Positions 54,926-64,000 of a stretch of 64,000 nt of DNA are shown piece by piece (within the stretch, counting starts at the first letter, position 1; each line of letters opens with the position of its first letter). The notes beneath the pieces are model-generated. The model was not told the origin of the DNA and made no database searches. It was given only the letters and a program-made list of their open reading frames with translations. Position numbers and translations under genes: made by a program. Origin of the DNA: Anniella stebbinsi (lineage: Eukaryota; Chordata; Lepidosauria; Squamata; Anniellidae); contig JARDYH010000003.1 in NCBI GenBank assembly GCA_029215795.1, positions 174,480,382 to 174,544,381 of the forward strand, written 5' to 3'.

Positions 54926-57900
54926 CTGCATTTGTTTTGCTGATCTCCTGAACAAGAATATATATTTTATAAGAACAAATTAGCCATAATTTATTTAGCA
55001 AACATGGTTTCTTTTTTGTATGTATCTTATATTGCAGCCCTTTTCCTGTTTTGTTTTAAAAGTATACAATTGATGATTGGAATGAAAGGTAAAATGTATT
55101 GCTTAATTGATTTCATAAGGAAATTGACCATTGTGTCTTCTAAAATAAATGTTTCAGTTACTATTAACCTACGCAGTCAGCATTAAAATTATTCTGCATA
55201 GAATTTCAAGTCATATTTAATATATTTAAAAATGAAAGTATTGTGTCTAATGGCTATTTTTAAAGGTTATTTATAAAGGCTATAGATATTTATAAAGTCG
55301 ACCTGCTATAGTCTAGATGTACATAGGAATGCAACAAAAAAGTTAATCTAATAAATTACTATGACATACATTTGCCATACTCAGATACTATTGTGTCTGA
55401 ATATGGCAAATCATAATAAATGGCAATGTTTATTCTTAGTATGTCCTGTAAAGATTACTTGTTACATTTTGTTCAGCTACAATTAAGTCTTACTCATTTT
55501 TTACTTCTTCACATGGTTGTGTCTGCCAGAAGCAAGTGAGCTCATAGACTGAATGAAAGAATTTGGGCATAATGCCAATCTAAGCAATGTAAAATGACAT
55601 GGATAATATTATCTGTTCATTGTTTATCATACAGTAGTTGTCTTTAATAAGCTGAGGCTGCAGTCCTGTCACACTTACTTGGCAGTTAGCCCCCTCAAAC
55701 ACAGCAGGACTTAACTTCTGAATATATATACATGGGATAAAGTTGTGTGTGACTTTCTAAGGTTAAGTGATAAATCTGACTGACAGATTAACTCAGTTCT
55801 AAGCTGCCTGCACAAGAGAAGGTTGATGTAGGTGAGAAAAAAAATATCAAGTTTAATCTTAGTATTGTAATAAGATTGCCAGCTTGATTAAATAATTTTG
55901 CAATTATTAGATTCCAAATTGTGTGTAGATTTATCATTCCTACTTTTATATATATTTGCTTTCAGAAATATATGGAATTCTTCAAAGTAATTTCATTGGA
56001 CGGGGAAAATATAAAATAAACATGTAGTTAATTTGCAGTGAACATGTAGTTAATTTGCAGTGCAATCCTGTCCTCATTTACTTGGGAGTAAGCACCATTG
56101 AACTCAATAAGATTTACTTTTGAGTTTACATGTGTAGGATTGTGCTTCTAGTAACTTGGTGAATAGCACAGAATAGATTGCAGGCTAAATCTGGTTAACT
56201 AGAATAATAGTAATGCCACCGTTTGAAAGAGTTGGGGTTTTCAGAAAATGACCTTTACTTATAAAGATGAATTTGTTATGTTAAAATGGTAATAGATGTT
56301 AATGTTGTGTAAAATTAATTATATAACAGGACTTGCTGATATCATACAATGAAATAGTTCATTTTCAATATAGGTATGACTCAGTCTCATATTAGGCATT
56401 TATTTTCTGTGAAGATCTGTAGGGGTTTGCTTGTTTGTCTTCCTAAGAACACACCATCAATCTCAATAGTTGCAAGGCTTTTAGGATTACTTGATAGCAT
56501 TGCAATCAAGTGTATAAATGTGAATTAAGTTTTAATATTTTTTTAGTGTACTGTGATTATAATACTGAAATGGATGCACCCATCTTTAATCTATGATGTG
56601 AGTAAAAATTAATTTATTACAGTAAAACTAAAATCTTCTTGTAGTCTATCAACTTGACAGGTCTTTATACTAACAAGGGGGAAATTTATCAGAAGTAACT
56701 TTACAAAAAGTAGAAAAGGGTAGTTTTATAAATTTACAGATGATTTGTACAGTAACAGTTAAAATGTTTAACTTTTTTTTAAAAAAAAGTTGTATACAGA
56801 GCCTGAAGTAACTGTTACAGAAACGCAACCATGTAATTACAGGGGCAAACAATAACAAAAATCTGTACAGAGAAATGTAATTGGCCTTGTATAGCTGAAG
56901 TATTCATTTCAGTCCCTAGTGCTATAGATTAAGAGGTGCAATCCATCTAATTTCGACGGGGATTCTGCGTAAACTCCTTTGAAATGAATGAAGTTTGTGG
57001 TTGGTAGGCTGCTCTCTAAGTGATTCCATCTGATATAAATATATGATAACTGTTAGTGTAAGCACTGCAAATCAACATCATTTATTTTCTTGGCACTGGA
57101 TGGTTTAAATAGTATGCCAATTATTTTCCATCCTTTTCAACTGCTTAAGTAAACTGTGTGGTAAATAACTATCATTGATCTTTGGCTTTAAAAGTTGAAC
57201 AGTGATTACTGTTCTATAGTCCCCTGCCTTGTTGCTGGCAGGCCACCTCAATTTCTTTGCAATTGATGTCTTGTTCTACTTGGTTTGAATGCTAGACAAA
57301 TGTTTGCTTCTCCAATTATTCAGTGATTGGGTTGTCTTTTCAGTACACAGGGCATGTGCCTAAGCATGAAACCAGATAGATACTGCAGTAGTTACTTAAG
57401 AATTTTTCCTACTATTCATGTGCCACAAGCGTAATCACATTTTCATGGAAGGAAGTCAATATACTTTAATGGAATATTCTTCCAAGTAAGAGTGCTCATG
57501 AACCTAATAACTTAGTTATTATCATTGTTCTTAGGACACTATTGTTATATTAGGATTTAACATGGACTATAGTTGATTTTTCAGTTGCAGTGTAAAGATG
57601 TTCAGCACACTCAGCCAACTTTATGGTTTGAACAGAAACCCTCAGGAGCTCATCACAAATTGCCTTTGAAACTCCAATGAGTTTCAAATGCAGTTTCCCA
57701 TTAAAAATCTAATTCTCCACTTGCACAATATTCAGGTCATGCATGGTAAAATCCTGTGAATGACCTGTTTAGAGTTCCATGTGGCCGATTCAAACATTCT
57801 GAATTCATGTACTGGCCTCTTTGCATGCAACATTCACCTGCCAGTGATCTTTGGCTTAGGCCCTAGAAGGAATGCTGCTGTATAAAAACTGCATGCAAAG

Positions 57901-60900
57901 GAGCCATCATATTTTGTGGCATAAACTTGATTAAACTGAATGATCAGGTGATTATATAGCCATAACATGGACAATCAGATAGAAACACCATTTAGCACTT
58001 GATAAAGCACTTTTGGTCTTGAGGCCAAAAAAGACATTAAGACATTACTTTAAAACTGTTTCTAGGAGCTTTTTTTTTTTTTTTTTTTTTTGTTACACTA
58101 TGGAGGAAGCGCATACTATGGAGGAAGACCAAAAGCAGGTCTTCTGATTCAGACTGGAACTCTAGGATGAGGATAGGTGGAATTTAAGATCCAAATTTGG
58201 GCCCCTGTACCTACTCTAGAGTAAAATGAACAAAGATAAAGCTGCTAGACACAGATTTAAAGTAATGATGGTTTTGGCCCTTATTGTAAATTTGAAAGGA
58301 TTATAATTTATGAGAATAAAAGATATACGTAGTAACGGTTTTTTAAGAATTCATGAAAATGAAGACTATATTTGGTAGATAATATTTACTTGATGTTGAA
58401 AATTGTTGGGAAAAGATTTACATTAACTTAGTATAAATTTTGATTCATAAGTGGATTGTTATTTAATTGGGAGGGTTCATTTTAGAAATATAAAACCTAA
58501 TGCTTGGGTCAATCACCTTGTTTTATTCAAAGCAATGAATGCAGAGAGAGTAATATTAGGGTTAGTCTTGTATTTGTTCTCAGATAAAACAGTTTTCATT
58601 TAATGTATTTGCCAATACATTAAAGTTTTGCTATGATCATTCAATCCACATTCCAGAAGCATACAAGGATAAAAGAAGGATACACACACACACACACACC
58701 AACTCAGCTATGCAGCCTTTGCTTGGATTTTGTTTTAGACCAAGGCATATATTTCATTAAGCATATATCTTATAATCCCCCTAAAAGCTATTCAAAGTTT
58801 GTGCCCTTTAAGTCAGACATTTTTAATCACACCTGAATAGTAGCTTCCATATATTCAGAAGCACTCCAGCCTTGTAGGTGTGTTATAAGTGGCTTCCTGA
58901 TAATACTCTTTCTGATTAAAGGTTCCTAAACACTCATGTTAGCAACCCTCTTATTATCAGTTTGCTTGATGTAGAGGAGTTTAGGGTCTGTGTACATAAG
59001 CCTACCTCTCAAAATTTGTCTGTATTAGTTCTGGAAAATGTTGTTCCTTTTCTGAATTGTCATAACTACTGTGAGTGAAAATAATGAATGACTTTCAGTC
59101 TGAAAAATCTTTGGTCCTAAGTAGAGTAGAGATCACTGTGAAAACAAATGGGATAATTGATTAATTTTAGTTAATTTTTGAGCAGTTATGAGGAGTGTTA
59201 TGAAAACCAATTTAGAAATTTAAGAATAGCTTGTGCTTTTCATTCAGTGCAACAGCTTGATGTAATCCTGTATGTCTACTTAGACATAAACACAACTTAG
59301 TTCAATGGGAATTACTTCCAAGTTAGTGTGTATAAGGCCACAACCTTAACTGGAGTTGTGGTGGTATTGTTAGAGTGAATGTGTTGTGAAGGATGAATTG
59401 CATATTGCATATATTTCTACAATCTGAAAATAGATATCCGTAGCAAGCTTCCCTTTTCTTATTTATCTATTTAGCTAACAACAAGCAAGAATGGTTCTTG
59501 ATTTTAAAAAAAACATTGCCATAACGGAGTTTTACAAAATTAAGTTATTGCTGTCCTTATGGTTGAAAAACAAGTGGGCAGTTTCATGATTTTTTTAAAA
59601 TTTGCTTGATAATTTGTTCTCTGACCTTTTTTATGATTCCAACATGTCCTGTGCAGCCTTAGCTAGTCATTATAGAAACCTTTCATTTAGTTTAAGATCT
59701 TTAATTTGTGCAGAAGATGTATAAGACTTATGAAATATTTGTTGAGTTGCCGTATTTATGTGAAGAAAAGACACAGGTATCCAGAACAACTTCTTTCTTG
59801 CACTGTTTTCTGGTAAAAAAATAAATAAATGGGAATTTTTCCTACCCAATGACATATAACTTATTTGTATAATATAATAAGCATATGATAAAATAAAATA
59901 CACTTTTGCAACGGAGCATGCATGACAAGAGGAGTTTTTTTCCTGCATGTGTGCTAGACTGTTTCACTGATCAATGACCATATAAATTCAGAGATTCTAT
60001 ACTGTATTTTACAATCTGCGATCTAAACAAATTCTAAGGATTGTCAGTCGGTGTGTTCCTTGCTGGTAAATAATGTTAAATTCTGATAGTACTAGTTCAA
60101 ACTTTAGCCTATTCCTATTAATCATATATTCCCTGACAGACTGTATTGTTTGCTGTATTGTTTGCTTGTTTATATGTTCCTTGCATTCCTTTATTGTTAT
60201 GTGTGTGTGTACGAAAAGTAGAATATACTAAGCTAAGAAATACCACTTTCTTATTTTAATCATAATGATCCTTGTGAAGTAAAGTACATTAATAGTAACC
60301 ATAACTAGTGCCAGTAAGAACTAGTGCTCATAGGAACAAACAATGAGAATGTAATACCCCTTCAATGGCTTTCTTATTTCTGGATCCCAGTTATAATATG
60401 TGATGCACTATAAACAGTTTCATTTCCTACTTTGTATAAGCTCAGCTATTTATGGCTGGTGAACGTAGGAAGATGGAGCACAGCAGTGCAGAATTGTCTT
60501 CCCAAATGGCTGAAAACCCAAGCTCAACATTGAGTGATAATTTATAAATATTATGCTCATGTCCTAAATCTATGACCTGTCCAAAATCTGTGCCTTAGCT
60601 AGTATTCATACTGGATTTTTATTTAGACTTAAAAACAACAGTGAGAAGTAACGTTTTGGTAGAATTACAAATGAGTTATTTTACAACTCCTCCCTGTCTT
60701 CCATCTCCAATTTTCTCTTTATAAAAACATCTCTGACTAAACAAGACCACGCAGGTATGACTTTAAGATAAATGATGTCCGTGTGTATGATGTTTTGCCT
60801 TTCAATATGCCTTTTGACTGAGAGGGATTGAAAATTTAATTTGGCAGATAAGATAAACCACTTACATTACTGCTTCCTTTGATAAAGTGAAAGTCTTATT

Positions 60901-61334
60901 CTAATAGAGTCAAGATTTTGTTTCAGTGAAAGGGAAAAGCTGTTTACATATAAATATTTATACATTATTTACTTTTAACAAATCCTACTCTATATAGAAA
61001 ATATAGGATTCCCCAGAAAACCTGTAACACCAACCAATCCTAATGAGTTGCTTTAGAGGTTCTTAATGCAAGCACAAAGTAATTTACAATAGCATCAATG
61101 TAGCATTGAATAATTCCCTTTGTTATTTTTACTGGACGGAACTAACACAACTATCCCTCCAGAAATCTGTATTGAAAGATGCCATGGGTTTTATTGAATG
61201 ATTGTTTTTTTGTCTTTGAACAAAGCTAAAAAGTATTTCCATGATTGTTTATATATAAAAATGGTAAAAGTACTAGGATTTTAAAATGCAATATAGTCCA
61301 TATGAATAAAACTAAACAAATGTAAGTCATTATT
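54926..61334. other. AT-rich, repeat-poor stretch without recognised exons
   Basis: Holds two copies of the short TGCAATCCTA repeat (56061-56147 and about 59258-59345), a diverged piece at 55652-55725, a 22-bp tandem duplication (56019-56062), a hairpin with 16-bp arms (55370-55411), a T22 run (58070-58091) and an (AC)n run (58682-58700). CACGCAG|GTATGA at about 60755 is an isolated donor-like site. If the 53-kb promoter is real, this would be intron. Confidence 0.5.
56061..56147. mobile_element. Short palindromic repeat (TGCAATCCTA type)
   Basis: Starts TGCAATCCTGTCCTCATTTA, contains TTGGGAGTAAGCACCATTGA, and ends GTGTAGGATTGTGCTT. The ends are inverted and the centre is roughly symmetric. 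This is the best copy of this family besides 46107-46195. Confidence 0.6.
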
Positions 61335-61580
61335 AGAGTCAGTGTGATGTAGTGGCTAGAGTGTTGGACTGGGAGTCGGGAGACCCGGGTTCTAGTCCCC
61401 ACTCAGCCATGGAAGCTCACTGGGTGACTCTAGGCCAGTCACAGACTCTCAGCCCAACCTACCTCACAGGGATGTGTTTTGAGGATAAAATGGAGAGGAG
61501 GAGGAGGACTATATGTGCCGCCTTGGGTTCTTTGGAGGAAAAAAGGCAGAACATAAATGTAATAAATAAATAAAATAAAT
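61335..61580 (+). mobile_element. tRNA-derived SINE (Sauria SINE type)
   Basis: GAGTCAGTGTGATGTAGTGG, CTAGAGTGTTGGACTGGGAG and GGTTCTAGTCC (B box) form the tRNA-like head. The body has CCATGGAAGCTCACTGGGTG and GAGGATAAAATGGAGAGGAG; the tail is CATAAATGTAATAAATAAAT. Full length and similar to the 18.4-kb copy. Confidence 0.88.
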
Positions 61581-64000
61581 ATTAAGAAAGGCCTAAAACA
61601 CAGCATTTGAGATTACATTTATTATCACCCAATATTACTTAAAATTTACAGCAAAATCCTATGCATATATAGTCAGAAGTAAGTGAATATAAGATTAGAA
61701 CAGCTATGTGTCTTGCTTTATGGAGGACAGTTTTCTATTTGAAAGTGTCCTATCTTAGTCCACTTTAAAGAGAAAAAAACATAAGAAGGGAGAGAATGGC
61801 CTTGAAGTTGCCCATCCACAGTTATCATGTAGTCAGCAGACAAAGCAGGCAGAATATTCCACACTATAGTGAGATTTATTTTTATTTAATTTGTAGAAAT
61901 TATTTCTTAATTTGTATCTATACATATCAATTAGCATAGGCAGTTTTTACCCCCAATTTCATTCTCTTTTGTCTTTTTTCAAGATGCATTTCTTCTTTTT
62001 TGTCCATGCATAGTAGCCAGCCTATTTTGCAACTTTATAGTGCAGTCCTAAACATACTGACCTGGTTTGCACAATCAAAACATCCATCATGGGTTGTTTA
62101 ACCCATGATAGACTGTGGCACATGCCAGATAGGATTTGCATATTCACCATTGTTTAACCCTTGCATAACCCATCATCCCTGGGTTTGCATAACATGACAA
62201 GCTGCATCCAGGAGTTGAGTATTCAAAATGGCCACCCACATGTGAGCTGTTCTTACACATAAGTACTGCTAGGTTCAGTAGGCTTGCAACTTAAATTATT
62301 TACACAAGTAACCAAATGCACTGAGGGCAATCTACACATGTAAACAAGTTCTGCATGTGGATACTCTGTTTGATTGGGAACTGAATATTGAAAACGTCAC
62401 GGTTCACATGGTAGGATTCAAAATCTAATAAGGTACACTATTTGTGATGTGCCTTATTGGACTGGGTTGTGTGAACAATGCTCTATACTGTATCAGCACT
62501 GTGATTTGACAATGTTGGTCATTTGTTTAGGGAATATGGGGCTTCAATCCTGTTCTCATTCACCTCGCCCCTTTCAGTTATCAGCAGTGAAATCACTGGC
62601 TGTTGAGTGGGCTTATATGCACTGAACTTTCTTGCATTATAGTAAATTAACATTATACAGATGTTGGAAGGAATCTCTGAATGATGAGCGTAGACCCAAT
62701 GGGAAAAGGTTATGGAAATGACAATATTGTATCAGTGTTGCAAACATTTATGTTGGCAATTTCTCTCTATCTATTGAAACAAGGTTGGATGGTTTAAAAA
62801 CAAAAAGCAAACCTCAGACTATGTAAGAAAGGGAAGTATTTGTTATCATAAACAACTTGCACAGAATTCCAATTTTTTTATATGATATGTGTTTTCCATT
62901 TTAAAATATAGCTAGTGTCTTAGATGTTACTAAGATGGTTAATATAATAAACAATGTATTGAACAGATTCTGTTATCACATTAATCTTGGTTAACCTTCT
63001 GTAATAAAATCCAGTTTAAAAGTGACAATGTGCCCAAGAACTTGTTCTTAATTTATATTTTCCAGGATCTAAACAACCACACTACTACTTATGCACACCC
63101 AAGAAGCATTTGAGTTTGTGTTTTATTTAACAGTACATCTTGCCCCCAAGCTCTTTTACATACATAGACACCATGCACATCGCAACCCACTTTTGGAACT
63201 GAGGGGATTTTCAAAAACAATTAGCAATATTGTCTGCTTTTTCAGTGGGACAGAAAAACTAAAAAACTCCACTGATCACGTTAGAGTCTTTGAGTATGCC
63301 TAAAGTAGCTCTATGGATCCCAGTCAGCAGTGAAGTTTTTTCCCCTTAGACAGCAATATAAAAACCTGTTATGGAACTTTGACTGAATTTCAGTCTAATG
63401 TTTTGAGGCAACAAAATGTAGCTTAAAATCTGCCTTAACTAAAATGGAAGTACATTTCTCTCTCTCTCCTCTGTTGTATCAAGGTAAATTTTATAAATTG
63501 ATCATAAACTATGGGCTTTCCCAACTTAAAGCCAGGTAATGGCTTTCTGCCCTGCTTTGTCATTCAAAGCTGAAGGAAACAATAAGTGCTGTTTGTATTG
63601 AGGAGTTGCCCTTCTAACCTTTGTGTTTCTAAAAATGCCTTCAGGTTATTTTTGGATCTGTGCTGACTTTTTTATTTTTAAGGTTACTGCTGTTAAATAT
63701 AAAGAAAACCTTTACAAAAATATATAGATATCTTTATCTTTTGTATCCTAACATTAAATGTGAAAATAAATCTAATTTATTTAAATTACATAAATCTAAT
63801 TTATTTAAATTAAAATACCTTAATAAATGGGATGACTGTGTCTCTCCTATGATTCCAAAATCCATATTGGTGTAATACCTTATTAGGTCAAACAAAAGAT
63901 TGCAAAGTATGTCCAGTCATTCATGATTTCCTTTATTGTTGTTGCCTTTTCATTTATTGCTTCTGAATTATATTTTTTTTCTGCAACTCTTAAAGAGAAG
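61581..64000. other. No gene recognised
   Basis: AT-rich. 62058-62240 has CATGGGTTGTTTAACCCATGA and GGGTTTGCATAAC words resembling interiors of the TIR element at 44611. TTATATTTTCCAG|GATC near 63066 and ATCAAG|GTAAAT near 63482 are splice-like sites without a supported exon. A tandem duplication around TAAATCTAATTTATTTAAAT spans about 63767-63811. Confidence 0.45.

Noticed and set aside
1..64000. Endogenous retrovirus or LTR element
   Set aside because: No LTR pair, primer binding site or gag/pol/env-like frame was seen; all reverse transcriptase pieces are LINE-type.

Overview
This window is vertebrate nuclear DNA, most likely from a squamate reptile. The evidence is four tRNA-headed SINE copies (plus one short scrap) that look like the squamate-specific Sauria SINE, many L2- and CR1-group LINE pieces, and a dense population of short hAT-type transposons. 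I could recognise no host protein-coding exon. Every open frame that resembles a known protein belongs to a retroelement. All calls are by eye, with no database search or computed identities; identity counts given are hand counts.

0-20 kb: transposon-rich intergenic or intronic DNA. It holds four non-autonomous hAT elements with exact 8-bp target duplications (483-2259, 6834-7357, 8280-9322, 19074-19762). It also holds two copies of a 320-bp palindromic MITE, a fold-back element (10003-10572), a Penelope-like remnant (14452-14803), LINE tails and one SINE. The first hAT carries five tandem GC-rich palindromic units of 228-239 bp.

20-28 kb: repeat-poorer DNA with a CpG-rich stretch (about 22.2-24.1 kb), a hairpin repeat and a 221-bp hAT MITE.

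28-50 kb: the retroelement core. Two 5'-truncated L2 copies lie on + (28.2-29.7 and 31.2-32.6 kb). A nested block at 36950-41785 is an old hAT that has received a palindromic MITE, a nearly full-length minus-strand L2 and a SINE. The L2 frame is interrupted by a single visible stop and has six phases of an in-frame 39-residue tandem repeat at its 5' end. Next come degenerate tandem repeats, a 387-bp inverted repeat with nearly identical arms, a TIR element, old L2 pieces, a CR1-like LINE invaded by an L2 tail, and another hAT.

50-64 kb: a GC-rich promoter-like region (about 52.3-53.3 kb) ends in a consensus splice donor. Two good candidate non-coding exons follow within 1.5 kb on +, so this may be the 5' end of a host gene transcribed rightward whose coding exons lie outside the window. 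The rest is AT-rich and comparatively repeat-poor.

The genes do not form an operon or pathway. What links the features is insertion history: who inserted into whom, and which families share modules.
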